A DNA stretch of 64,000 nt from Cunninghamia lanceolata. Its lineage: Eukaryota; Streptophyta; Pinopsida; Cupressales; Cupressaceae. Positions 1 through 11,304 of the stretch are shown piece after piece. A model generated the notes under the pieces. The model searched no databases, was not told the DNA's origin, and was given only the letters and a program-made list of their open reading frames with translations. Position numbers and translations under genes: made by a program. Numbering within the stretch: the first letter of the stretch is position 1; the number at the start of each line of letters is the position of its first letter. The stretch spans positions 11,736,001 to 11,800,000 of the forward strand of contig BSBN01001225.1 in NCBI GenBank assembly GCA_027924645.1, in the 5' to 3' direction.

Positions 1-505
1 CCTAATCCATCAACCCTAAAACCTAATCCCTCAACCCTCAACCCTAAACACTATCAATAACCCTCGACACTATACCTTAAACCCTATGAGAAAAGCTTTG
101 CGTATGGTACATCCATAGTGAGTAATTAATAGTTGAAATTAGAAGGATGATCATTATGAGAAAATATTTGCATTGGGGTAAATCTATGTTTCTTGCTGTC
201 CACCCCGCACTTAGGGAAGGTATATTGTTATGAAACAGGCAAATAATCTCCCATTGTTTACTGGCTCTATCCACAAGAACTACTAAACTATACCTTAAAC
301 CCTAATCCCTCAACCCTCAACACTCTACCTTAAACCTAATCCCTCGACCCTTAACCCTAAACTCTATCCCTAAAGCCTCAACCCTAAACCCTAATCCCTC
401 AAGGTCCTAAACTCTAATCGCTTATCCCTAAAATCTAAATCCTATCCCTAAATGCTCAACCCTCAACCTTAAACCTTAATCACTCAATCCTTATCCACCC
501 CTCTC
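1..505. repeat. Degenerate telomere-like repeat tract
   Basis: Positions 1-97 and about 286-505 are made of variants of the plant telomere heptamer CCCTAAA, mixed with CCCTCAA and CCTAATC forms. No long perfect run remains. About 190 bases at 98-285 that are not telomere-like interrupt the tract. This fits an old interstitial telomeric block rather than a chromosome end, because transposon-rich DNA follows directly. Confidence 0.75.
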
Positions 506-555
506 CTCCCCTATCTGGCTCACTCCCATCTCTACCCTCCTCTTCCCTCGACACT

Positions 556-697
556 ATACATACATAAATATAGGCATACATAGATACATATATACATATA
601 GGCATACATAGATACATAGATACATAGATATATACATACATACATACATATAGACATACATACATACATACATACTTACATACATACATACATACAT
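556..697. repeat. TACA/ATAC microsatellite
   Basis: A tetranucleotide array of TACA and ATAC units with interspersed TAGA and TATA variants. Open frames crossing it are artefacts of the repeat (Met/Tyr/Val/Cys-rich) and are not annotated as genes. Confidence 0.9.
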
Positions 698-734
698 GAT
701 TAATAGACTTGAACAGGAAAAAAATTAAGGGGAA

Positions 735-857
735 CATAACACGAGCACGTTATAACATGTTCACGTTATGTCAAACATGACAAACAACAGACTTGCGGAA
801 AAGAAAAAATGCAAAGCAAAACATAACACGAGCGCGTTATAATGCACTCGCGTTATG
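735..857. repeat. Two copies of a 36-bp imperfect dyad
   Basis: Positions 735-770 and 822-857 both begin CATAACACGAGC and end CGTTATG. In each, the left arm pairs imperfectly with the right arm around a GTTATAA centre. The second copy is richer in CG (GAGCGCGTTAT, ACTCGCGTTATG). The start-to-start spacing is 87 bases. They could be remnants of terminal inverted repeats or protein-binding dyads; the sequence does not decide this. Confidence 0.6.
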
Positions 858-1740
858 TCTTGCTTTGGGAATCCCAAGCCTTGGCTTAGGATTTGCTTTG
901 GATTTCCAACCCAAAGGCTTGGAGTGCCTTTTGAACAGTCACAGATGTGTTTTTCCATATTCTTCAAGATTTCACATAATTTCATTCGTGCTAACCCTCA
1001 GATTTGCACGTGTTTCAAGGTCAAACAAATCGAACACCTGGGTAATGTTAGGCTTTATCTTAGCTATTTGACGATGTGATTTTTTTCACATTTTAACAAT
1101 GTTAAGCCTTTCATCTCTAATTTCTTTTGTTTGTGTGTCCATTTTTGGGCAAAAACCACTGTTTGATCTTTTTTTCATTGTAAATTAACTATTCATTGAA
1201 ATTTCAAAAAAATTACATATTTAGAAACTAGACTCCATTCTACAAATATTAAAAAAAGAAAAAAATCATTTTCAATTAGTTTTCAAAATTTATAGGGGTA
1301 GCACGGACAAAATTCTATTTTTTAGGATGTGTCCACTTTGAAAATTAGTAAAAAATCAAATATTCATCAAAAAATTATTAGAAAAATCAGGCATAAACTA
1401 CATGCTATTAGCTAATTTCTCACTAAAGCGATTTTAAAAATACCAAAAAAAAGTTGACCTTTTAAGGGAGCCACAAAACATGCTATGTTATGTTTTTTTG
1501 ATAGAAACAATACCAATTTTTGTGGCTCCCTCTTTTGAACCCCTTAATCTATGCCATTTTTTTTAAAAAATAGTAGTTTAGAAAGTAGACTCGGAGCACT
1601 ACGAACATTGTTTTGGTTGCATCTCCAAATTTTGAGTGTAACAATGCTCAATTTCTCATCCAAGGCCAGTATTTTCTGATTTCAGAAAAAAAGTGGCCAC
1701 TTGAGACCCCTTTTTGGCCCCCCATCTTCTTGCACTTACC
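858..1740. other. AT-rich spacer, no gene seen
   Basis: Anonymous AT-rich sequence with poly-A and poly-T runs. No conserved coding frame was recognised. Its only structure is an inverted repeat at 1453-1478 and 1517-1540, listed separately. It ends abruptly at 1740/1741, where homology to element B begins. Confidence 0.6.
1453..1540. repeat. Imperfect inverted repeat (hairpin)
   Basis: The arms at 1453-1478 and 1517-1540 share the core GGGAGCCACAAAA and its complement, with partial pairing beyond, around a loop of about 38 bases. It may be the end region of an old foldback element; no flanking target duplication was identified. Confidence 0.5.
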
Positions 1741-2169
1741 CCGTGACCAATTTGGCAGATGAGGCCTTGAAATCTCAAGCACTAATTGATACACCATTAG
1801 ATATCCAGAAGGCAGAGAAGTTAGTATTTTTGATGAATTGCCACATTCATATTCTAAAAGTGCAAGGAATAGATGAAATGGAGAGATAGCTCTGATAAAG
1901 ACTATCTATAGTAACATTTTGCCTTCACTCATAAATTGAGATGAAGATATGTATTTATAATTATGTGGCAGAGTACACAAGTTTTTAGAATTTTTAAAAA
2001 AATTTGGTCTCCGGATCACACCATTTTCCATTGATGTCAAAGGGGGAGAAGAAGATAAGTGAAAAATGATGAACATCTCAAGGGGAATAGAAAATCAAAG
2101 TGTATATAGTAAGGGGGAGCATTCAAGCATTTTTCACTAAGTGTTGCCATCAATGCCAAAGGGGGAGAT
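1741..2169 (+). pseudogene. Element B copy 1: ORF2 tail and purine tracts
   Basis: The first 150 bases encode the C-terminal end of the unknown ORF2 protein also seen at 23150-26275 (peptide NLADEALKSQALIDTP is shared). One codon that is a TAA stop in the other copy is TTA here, and a one-base deletion follows in the next stretch. Downstream come GGGGGAG tracts at about 2041-2050, 2111-2119 and 2158-2168, the last directly before the LTR. These are the repeated polypurine tracts typical of Sirevirus-related elements. Everything upstream of ORF2's last residues is missing, so no protein can be made. Confidence 0.8.
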
Positions 2170-3625
2170 TGTTGGCAAGAGACACTACTTTGGTATGGAC
2201 TTGCATGTTGTCATTAATGGCAAAAAAGGCAACAAGGCTCATCCACATGAAAGGAAGACATAACTCTGAAAGGTCACATTGGAATTCAGGTCCGGTTGGA
2301 AGAAATGGCTAAGTATGGGCATTTACAGTGTAGATGACAATAAGTGGGTCAATATGCTTCCGCAGATGATGATCTAGAAATGTGGTTTAGGTATGATGTT
2401 CTTTATTGTTTGATGATGTTTTTCTCCAGAGATTAAGTCCTAACTTCCTCTGAAAGTCATTTGGAAGAATTATCTAAGTCTGGGTGAACATAGGTATAGC
2501 AAAGACAGTGTACAGGGCACATTGTAATGGTCCGCATTCCTCTGTAGGTGAGTATTTTACTATGCAGTTTTAAGGTGTTGAAAACACTTGTATGGAGTAT
2601 CTAATTCCAGAGTTGTGAGATCTAAGACCACCACAAAGATAGCTGCAAGTTGCTGAGTATCGCTACAATGTTTGGCAGAGTTTGACTAAGATAGAGTATG
2701 AGCTTTAATGGTCTGCATTTCTCCACAAGATGACATCATGCCTTGCAGTTATGAAGGTGAGTTTGGGAATGTATGAAGAGTCTTTGATTCAGTTTTGGAA
2801 GTGTTCTAGGATCCACAGTAAAAGTTGTAAGTCAAGAGATGAAATAGTTATGCATGCTCTTAAGGAATAGGCCGACTGATATGATAAATCATTGTGTAAA
2901 GAAGAGATAGTGTGTGAAGGATCTATTCAAGTGATTGAAAGATTAGATTTGACCTATGTGAGCACATTTGGGAAAAGACTTGGGTTCGCATAACATTTAG
3001 TGCATTGATTTGAGCTGACAAGCTACATCTTTCTATGTACACGTTTTGTAAATTGTATGCCGACCTAATTATAAATCAAATCATATGTGGATATATAAGA
3101 GCAATGAATTTTGATTATAGTGTGTGGATGTGAAACATGCGAAAATAGAGTGGCCGCAACAACAAGGGAAATCTTGAAGATATGTAAAAGTAGAGCAAAG
3201 AAATAGGGACAGACTGAGATGAAGAGTTCTGAGTCAGTATTCATGAGCTTAAGTGGAATTGTTTCCATGCATATGTAGATGCAATCACAATAGTTCATCC
3301 TTGGCAGTGAGCTACCCTTATTCTACCTTCTTCTTCTAATTGGCAGTGAGCCTTTTCTTGAGCAGTGAGCTCCAGACAATGAGCCTCTTATAACTTGGTA
3401 TTGTGCTATAATAATATTTTGAGAGCTAACACTCTTCCTGGTTTTTCCCTTTTTGAGTTTTCCACATAAAAATCTTGATGTTCATGTGTTGTCTTTATGG
3501 TTGCTGTTCATTAGTTTAATTTGCTTTCACATAATTAAAATTGGTAAATGGATAAAAGAACAAATTTTTAAAAGGTTTTGTAGAACACTGATTCACCCCC
3601 CTCTTAGTCTTCATCATATTCAACA
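2170..3625 (+). repeat. Element B 3' LTR, copy 1
   Basis: It begins TGTTGGCAAGAG immediately after a GGGGGAG purine tract and ends ATTCAACA, with the family hallmark GATTCACCCCCCTC shortly before the end. It is 1,456 bases long. No primer-binding site follows, so this is a 3' LTR and the next bases are flank. It matches 26569-28041 throughout and shares its first 12 bases and its C-rich end motif with the LTRs of element A. Confidence 0.85.
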
Positions 3626-5520
3626 GATATTGAGTTGTTTATGTGTTTGTATTTGCAGATTTGAGCATCCATCTCCTCATGGCATGAATAGTTTCTTCCT
3701 TCCATGAGATCTTCACTACAAGGTGATATCATTTGTGTCTTCAAGCATTTATCATTTGGTTTTTGTGTGAGGCTGATTATTTTCTTTCCTTATTTTGATT
3801 GTTTTAGATTACAGTTGGTGACATTATTAGACTTTTAGAGCCTATTGTTGCTTTATGCAGATTTGATTATATCTCCTAATTCTGGTTTGACATTGATTAG
3901 ACATGTGGTGATTCAATTTAAATCATATTTTGATGCTATTATGAGATTAGACATGCGAGATATATTAGATGATGATTATAGATGTGATTTCTAGTTTATT
4001 ATGTGGATTCATTAATTGATGATGATTATGTGACATTAGATAGAAAATGCAATTTAATCTTGAATTATGTTGTGAATGATTTATATGCAATGACATGAAT
4101 TTAATTTCAATTGTTTCGGCTATGACTATACATGATGTGATTGACACTTGATCTAGTTGTGCAGGATTATATTCCCAGGCCATGGGAAATCAGAGGTAGT
4201 GTTCACACATATGATATTCCCTGTGAAACTAATCCATTCCCAAGAGGGATGAGGATCACGTTTGATCAGATGTTGTTTGAGTAATTGTTTGATTTATTAT
4301 TTTGGCCTAGTACCCCTTTTTGTTAAATTAATTTATATCATGTGTTGTATATTTTTATTGTTTTACACCACTTGGTATTGTTTTCATTTAAGGGCCATTT
4401 AAAGTGAATTTATGACTATAATAGTGATAAAATTTTCTGTAGGTTTAACAGAGAATGGCAACGACATTCAAGGGAGATAGGGTAATAACCAAATGTAAGG
4501 GCCGTCACTGCATAGGAGTAGGGGAAGGTGAAACGGGTGTGGGGAGTGGCGAGAGGGGAAACAGATGGGGAGATATATATCTATATCTATATATATATAT
4601 TTGTATATATATCATTAACTGAGCATCACTCATTTTAATTCATGCAACACATTAAAAGTATATTTATATATACATTCAAATCACTGTGTTTTTTTTGGAC
4701 ATGTATAAAAACAGATTTAAACTTCTCTAGATTTATTTTTAGATTTAGTTAAAAAACAAAAAAAAGTAAACACTCTTTCTCATAAACAATAAATGTATAC
4801 CTCTATAGGAGGTATTTGTCCTGGCAGCCATTGAAGAGGAGATCCAAACCTACTAATGAGAATCACAATATAGAGAAACCATGGAGGTTGAACAACAGAG
4901 GAGGAAGAGGAAAACAAAATAAGAGAATAAGGTTTCATAAGGAAAACAATATAATAAGTTTAGGGCTTTTCTTAGGAAACTAATATAATATTTGACTAGG
5001 GCTTTGATGGAGGGTGAGTAGGAAATTAGAGTTTTATTTTATTTAAATTCTATTTTCCCATGTGCACAGAATTAAAACTTCCCCCTTCATTTGTATTTTG
5101 ACCCCTTTGAATTTTATTTGACTTCCCTTGTGTTAGAATTTATGTTGATTTTAAATATATACTTAGGGTTGGATTAAGTATTTTCCTTGTGGATTTATTT
5201 TTATGGGATTGGTATTTTTGATTTATTGAAAACTCTTATCCCTTTATTTTTTTAATATTGGTCTTCCTTATTATTTTATCTAGTGGGGTTTGTCATTTAA
5301 TTTCTTAGGGAAGCCATTTTTGTCGAAGTAATTTAATTTAATTAATTTTATTATTGGTCGGAAGGGATGTTTTAATTTTCCCCCTCTTTTTACCTTTTTA
5401 CTTGAGTTATTTAATAAATATAATCGTTGAATTTATATTTATTAAAAGACTTAATTATTAATTTTATTTGGGCCGTTGATTTAATTTTCAAATTTTATTT
5501 TTGGATGAGTGATAACTTTT

Positions 5521-5802
5521 TTTTTTTAGATAATATGCCTGGTAAACTTTTTTAACGTGACTGGTGACGCTGGTGCGACACGGCCTCTGGCTCCACACGA
5601 ATGCTTTTGCCTGGAGCAGTGAACCGGTGAGGCCACAACTGGGGGACCTCATCCCCTAAGAAGAACACTTCAAACCCGCGAGCTCATTGGCCCAGCGAAG
5701 GCATAAAGCCTTTTGAGCTCGTTGGCCCGGCGGGGGTTTGAACTCTGGTGGCCGCCACTACAACCGAGCAACTTAACCACCGAACCATGCCATCATCGGC
5801 AA
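5521..5802 (-). mobile_element. tRNA-derived SINE with 13-bp target duplication
   Basis: On the minus strand the element starts near 5802. It carries an A-box-like TGGTTCGGTGG and a B-box-like GAGTTCAAACC about 35 bases apart, and ends in a poly-A tail (the T run at 5521). It is flanked by the 13-base direct repeat AGTGATAACTTTT at 5508-5520 and 5803-5815. The paralogous copy at about 29889-29901 has a single version of this site and no insert, which shows insertion after the duplication. The same family occurs at 7080-7350 and 31136-31416. It has no coding capacity and would depend on a LINE reverse transcriptase. Confidence 0.9.
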
Positions 5803-7079
5803 AGTGATAACTTTTATTGACCTTGGGAATTTATTTAATTTATTTTATGGTTCATTTATTTAATTTTTCCTTAATTAATTTCCTTGGGAATTCTTTTTAA
5901 AATATTTATTTCAATTATCGAAAATGCGTTATGCTGTCAAAATTTTCCTAGAATTTAGGGTTTTATTTTTATGGCTTTTTTGTGATATTAATTTTATCAT
6001 CCCATTTCTTCATGCGACCATCATATTATGGATGCGTTACTTTATTCAATTTTATTTGTGCATTAGAGTTGGGCTTGGTTTTGAATCTGACAAAATCATC
6101 TCTTCACCTAGGAAACTTAGGGTTTGAATTAAAACTGTTCTATGCCTAGAAGTGGCACACATCACGTCACATACCCCCTAGATGGCTTTCATCATGTAGG
6201 GTATGGTGTAGGAAGATGCACTTCCCCGAATACATAGGACATGTTTATGCCTCATGCATATTGCCACTGAGAACACAGACGCGTGCGAGGGGGTTCCTAG
6301 GGACATGTGGAAAAGTTTTTGATATTTCGTGTCATGACCACATGACAAATGTTGACATGATACGTGTGTTGCATGTTGTGACCGCATGAGAAATGTGGGC
6401 ATGACATTTTGCCTTTGGCCCACAAGAGCGTGCACTCTCTCTCTCTGACAATGATCTTCGGAAGACTTGAATGTCTCTCCGGGGCTTGACTGACGCAAGC
6501 CTCTAAACACCACAGCCCCCTCCCCATTTTCCCATGATTGCAGGTTACAGGTTGAAGAAGAAGGAAAAGTGGATTTGCAGAGAAGGGTTACAGAGTGTTG
6601 GAATTGTAGATCAGAGCTGAAAATAGGGACCTAGACTCGGGTGCTCGCTCATTAGTCCTCCGGATCCTGCAATGGAGAAATCTCTGAGATAGTAGGAACA
6701 GGTTGCAGATTGAGTTCCCAGATCTCAAAAAAAATTAGGGCATTGGACTAGGGCACCCACTCATTAGTCCCCGACTATTCCGTTTCTTGAACTTCAAAAA
6801 TTGGAACACATTTGTATGTTATTTTACATCTTCTTGTAATAGCATTTTTAGTAATTTATCTGTTTGCTTCCATATTTACATAATTAGGGTTTTAAGCATA
6901 AATGGGCATAATCAAGTAATCAAATCTCACAAATCCAACTTTCCCTGCATTCCTAAGTGACCAAGGGCTTGATTGTAGAGTCCTACTCAACCCAAGGTCC
7001 TTGAATGTTTAAGGTGAAAGGAGGATACACATAAACTGTCAAAAACCCTCTATCCAAATTTCACACTAAACAACCATTA

Positions 7080-7350
7080 AGTGCATGGTTTGACGGTTAA
7101 GTCACTCAGTTGTAGTGGCAACCACTAGAGTTCAAACCCCCACTAGGCCAATGAGCTCCTAGGCTTTATACGTCAGTTGGGCTAACAAGCTCATGGGTTT
7201 GAAGTGTTCTTGCTTGGGGATGAGGTCCCCCATGTTGTGGCCTCATCGATTCATAGCTTCAGGAAAAAGCATTACCATGGAGTTGGAGGGCATGTCACGC
7301 TAGTATCATTGGTCACGTTAAAAAGTTTACCAAGCGCATTTAAAAAAAAA
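7080..7350 (+). mobile_element. tRNA-derived SINE, older copy
   Basis: Same family as 5521-5802, here on the plus strand: A-box-like TGGTTTGACGG near 7087, B-box-like GAGTTCAAACC near 7128, the shared body GGGGATGAGGTCCCCCA, and a short poly-A at 7342-7350. It is also present at the matching place in copy 2 (31136-31416), so it predates the duplication. A target duplication could not be fixed by eye. Confidence 0.85.
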
Positions 7351-8577
7351 TCTGAGAACATGCAACACCTAAACTAAACTAAAACAAAACAAAATATAAA
7401 TTGATTTGACTGATTTATCATTAAATTTTGTTTTCCTCTGGACCTTTGGGCAAATAAACCCTAGACCTGTGCTTTATCAAGGCAACAGAGTCAAATGTTA
7501 CCAGGCAAATGTTTTCTATCTGACATCTAAAACTCCATATTCAGAGGGCTGGAATCATCAATACTGCCTTACAGTAATGGCCCAAGAAAGAGTATCACCT
7601 GTGACTCTTCTTCAATTATCCTTTAATACAATATATTATCCCCTATATTTGATTTAAAGCATTTTTAATCTATTCCTTGAAAAGATGCAACAAATCAAAT
7701 ATACAACATAGCAAATGTATGCAGACAAGCTTAGAAACCCTTGGCAACCTTACTTGAAAGAAAAAAATTCATACTCAAGGAGATAGTCATAGATAACAGA
7801 CACAAAAGTGTTTTTCATATACTGCAATCTGAATAGAAAATTGTCATACAAAAATTTATTCACCTACTGGAGTATTCTCCTCTAAAATCCAAATTCTATA
7901 GCCTTCTATATAAATATATTTCCCAAACATTTGGATAACTTGTATCCAAAGCCTAGAAAAAATCCCAGGATATCTCTCCCAGATGTCTAATTACAATGCT
8001 ACCAGCTCTATAAATAGGAAAAGTAGAACAATGTCAGATTATGAGAGTTAGTTGTGATGAAACATTTAATTCCCCCAACTCTTGGAATTTGCATCTTTTT
8101 TTTCTGATTGGATCATGCTGGTAATACATTTTTTGTAATTGATCTAGTTCGTTGAACTACTTTTTTTTATCTATTTTCTTCCTTGAAAATCATGAGATTC
8201 TATTTCATCTGATTAGCTCAATTCATTCCTTGGGATTCCAAAATTGAGATGTAACTCTAGTTGCTTACTGCACGCAGGAATCCTTTCTGTTCTTACTAAA
8301 ATGCCAAGAAAATCTCAACTTTTGACTTCATCTAAGCTTGCAAACTAGGGATGGCTATAGAAATGCACATCTCTTCAATCATTACTACGATTTCATGGTG
8401 CAAGGGAGCCTTCCAACATTTACATAGAGAATTCAAACTCTTGGCCATTGATTTGAACTTCTTCTTGTGAGATCGACATTTGTGAGTTACCTGCCAGATT
8501 TAAAAATCTGAGTCAGTTTGGATGCAAGACTCACTGTAGTGGAAGCTAACTGAAGAAGAGGAGTGGTTACAGGAGAG

Positions 8578-9596
8578 ATGAGTAACCAAGATGAAGTGGT
8601 GGATGAAGCACCACAAGAAGAACCTCAAGAAGAGAGGGATGCTGATGATTTGAGGATGGAAAGATTGTTGAAGGTAGTTAGGGGTGATGGAACCAAGGTG
8701 AAGATGAAACTTCCACTGTATGCAAGTAGTTTGAATGGTGAAGAGCTCCTTGATTGGATAGGGGAGTTGGACAAATATTTTGAATTTGAGGATGTACCTA
8801 AAGAGCAATAAGTAAAGTTGGCCAGGACTAAGTTGAAAGGCCGTGCATCCCTATGGTGGGATTATGTTTAGGAAGAAAGGAGAAAGAAAGGAAAATCTAA
8901 GATTACTTCTTGGGATAGGATGATTTCCAAGTTGAAGGGCAAATTCATGCCTAGTGACTACATGACTCAGTTGTATAGGAAGTTGCAGAATTTGCAACAA
9001 AAGGATATGGGAGTGAAAGAGTACACTGAAGAGTTTTACAAGTTGAGCATCAGATCAAGACACATGGAGGATGACACTGATAAGGTTCCAAGATACCTTA
9101 ATGGATTGAAGTACAACTTACAAGATGAGTTGAGCCTTACAAGACCCAGGACACTTAAAGAATGCTATCAACTAGCCTTAAAGGTTGAGGAGAAGTTGAA
9201 TAGGAAACAAGAAAAACATAATATAGGTAGAGGAAGGACTTTTAGAGGTAGAGGTCCATTTGCTGGTAGAGGACAACCACAAAGAAATCAATGTGAATCA
9301 AGTACCTCTCAAGAACAAGCACCAATCTAAGAGGAGGTTTTAGAGGAAGAAGGCCTAATTTTAGGAGCATATTTGGACAAAGAGGAGGAACAACTAGCTT
9401 CATAGGTAAATTCTACAAGTGCAACAAGTTTGTAGGCCATCAAGCTTGGGAGTGTCCAGAAGAGCAATCAATTACCATCTTTAGGAATGAAAGAACTCAA
9501 GTTGCCCAAGGAGGAGATGAAGAGAGTGTTGAATCCTCACCACAACCAAAAGAGCCAGAGAGAGGAGAATCCTTGCTGATGAGAAGGACATTGATC
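8578..9596 (+). pseudogene. G: gag with broken zinc knuckle
   Basis: The frame starts at ATG 8578 with an acidic N-terminus. It continues into the Gypsy capsid pattern (LDWIGELDKYFEFEDVP, then KLKGRASLWW and a YMTQLYRKLQNLQQ block), a basic RGRG tail and a single zinc knuckle. In-frame stops lie at 8809 (TAA) and 8869 (TAG), and a frameshift occurs near 9330. The knuckle reads FYKCNKFVGHQAWEC: the first cysteine is replaced by phenylalanine, so RNA binding would be impaired. The frame runs straight on (RRTLI then KVPM) across the Copia insertion into the protease at 18625, which shows that gag and pol were one reading frame. Confidence 0.85.
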
Positions 9597-11289
9597 TATT
9601 AGAGTGGTAGTGATACTGAGATGGGGGCATGAATCAGTATCCAGACACAAATTTGTACTTACAGATATGATTTGCAAACTAAAACAAATTACTGTGACAG
9701 ATTTGTATTTAAACAATTAAACCAACTGCATTTAGATGTTCTGAATCACAAGAACAGTTCCAATAGAATAAGATACAAGAATTAAAGCTGAAACATTTGA
9801 CAATAGATCAAGAAGCATACCACAAAATAGAGACACTGAGATTTGTCCTGAGTGGAAAGCCCCTGGCATAAAATCACTTGAAAAAAATGCTTCACTGGCT
9901 TAAGAATCTCACTGATTACTATGCCTTTCTGGCTTACAATCTCACTGAATACATTGCCTCACTGGCATATGAAAGTTTACACAGTTTTAACAAAACATTT
10001 TCGTACAGAGGAAAACTCTGTTTCTATAAAGCATATACTGTCAACAATGTGAGTGCAGTCTACACACATTTCACTTGCACACACATTATTTACATTATAC
10101 CCTTTTTATCTTTGCAAAAAACTATAACTGTTGATAGTTTCGAACTGTAAAACCAATCAATAGTTTGGCAACTGTCATAAACAGAATATACAATCTTGTT
10201 GCCTTTTATCATCATTCTTTTATGCAAGTATCAAAACATTATTGCAAGAGTCCACTTTTGGTTGCTCACCAGAAACCCCTTAGGGTTACAAAAAAATAAG
10301 TTTCAACTGAAGAATGCAAAACAGTTATAACGGCACCAATTTTCATTGTCCTTATAAAACCTTGTTAACTCAAAGATAACACATATGATGCTCTGTCGTG
10401 AACAGAAGACAAAACCCTTGTTGAGTATACAACAATAGACTACATATGGGTTAAACCCTAACCCATTAAAGAAAACAAAGAACATCAGTGCCAAGACCAA
10501 CTGCCAATAACCCAGGTGCAGCCCTAGGGTTTCAAGATACATAGCGGCTAACAAATATAACACAGTTGGTAGTGCATAGCTGTAGGAAACTTTTTTTTTA
10601 TAGAATACCCAAATAATGATGAACACAGTTGAAAATGTACAGAGTAAGAAAGCTGTCTACAAGGATGTACATGATATTCAAACAAAGGATATGTGAAAAT
10701 AAACCCGTAACAAAGCAATGTACTCATTTCTTTAGCTCTGCAGAGGAAGAGACATAAGCGTTCAAGTTTATACTTACCGTCTATTGATGGCAACATTAGA
10801 GTAGATTTAGAAGCTTTTACCCTTTACATTTACCTTGCAATGATAACAGCTGCAGGCTTATAAAGTCAATGCTCCAACTTTTCATCACACTCCCTGCATA
10901 ATTTCTCATGATGCGCTTGCTGCCCACAAAATCAACAGGCAGATCAAAAACAAACCTATTTTTTCCATGAGTGTTCTTGCAAACCCTACGACAATGCATG
11001 ATGAAATGAAATGCCAAAGATACAACCACTTAAGACTGGTGACCGGCTGATGCAATTTGCCCTAAAGAGGGCTTGAAAAGATAAAGGAAAGATGACCGCT
11101 TGGTCCTGTTTGCAACCAGTGTTCAATAAAACAATATTACAACATTCGCTTATACAACATAAAATATTTAACTTAACATTTCAATAATGCGAATGTCACC
11201 AAGTCAATAAGTCAATGCCAAGTGGAACATAAAACCCATTACCACCTTTGACATCACTGCCAACAAAACAACGCCAACTGGAGCTAACA
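9597..11289 (-). repeat. C1 3' LTR
   Basis: The 1,693-base LTR is the downstream one in element orientation. On the minus strand it begins TGTTAGCTCCAG just after the purine tract and should end CTCTAACA; here the last dinucleotide is mutated (CTCTAATA). It matches 16933-18624 over its full length. Open frames inside it mirror those in the other LTR and are not genes. Confidence 0.9.
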
Positions 11290-11304
11290 AAACTCCCCCT
11301 TTGG
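11290..11304 (-). other. C1 polypurine tract
   Basis: On the minus strand this reads CCAAAGGGGGAGTTT directly before the 3' LTR and would prime plus-strand synthesis. Two further GGGGGAG tracts occur upstream in the element, at about 11929-11938 and 12105-12111. This repetition is a known Sirevirus trait. Elements A and B share the wording CCATCAATGCCAAAGGGGGAG in part. Confidence 0.85.

Larger units (their letters stand above)
1741..8510. repeat. Duplicated segment, copy 1
   Basis: This segment matches 26141-32571 in the same orientation over its whole length. It holds the end of element B's ORF2, its purine tracts, its LTR and about 4.9 kb of downstream flank. A 190-base sample compared by eye (from 7406) differs at roughly 9% of positions. 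Copy 1 is longer mainly because of a SINE at 5521-5802 that copy 2 lacks. On the left, homology starts in the middle of ORF2, so copy 1 is the truncated one. On the right, both copies stop matching just after a shared GATTTAAAAAT. Confidence 0.9.
3626..8510. other. Flank of element B, copy 1; no gene recognised
   Basis: AT-rich non-coding DNA shared with 28042-32571. It includes an AT microsatellite near 4567-4602, T-rich stretches at 5030-5900, a CT run near 6436, two SINEs (listed separately) and a TATA-like CTATAAATAGG near 8009. Open frames here are short and are not kept intact in the second copy, so none is called. Its end at 8510 abuts the gag of Gypsy element G; it could contain that element's decayed 5' LTR, but no matching 3' LTR sits at the end of G's pol. 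Confidence 0.6.

Noticed and set aside
480..737. Open frame through the TACA microsatellite
   Set aside because: Its peptide is a simple Tyr/Val/Met/Cys repeat generated by the microsatellite.
5700..5800. A tRNA gene
   Set aside because: Only internal promoter-like boxes are recognisable; no cloverleaf can be formed, and poly-A tail plus target duplication identify a SINE.
6178..6527. Minus-strand frames of 76-111 codons in the duplicated flank
   Set aside because: The second copy (30211-30589) has indels that change frame and peptide, so there is no sign of coding constraint.
2170..8510. Reading 2170-8510 and 26569-32571 as giant 6 kb LTRs of one element
   Set aside because: Homology also covers 1741-2169 upstream of the LTR start. 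The C-rich end and CAACA at 3625 match the LTR end of element A, and no primer-binding site follows 8510. Duplication explains more.
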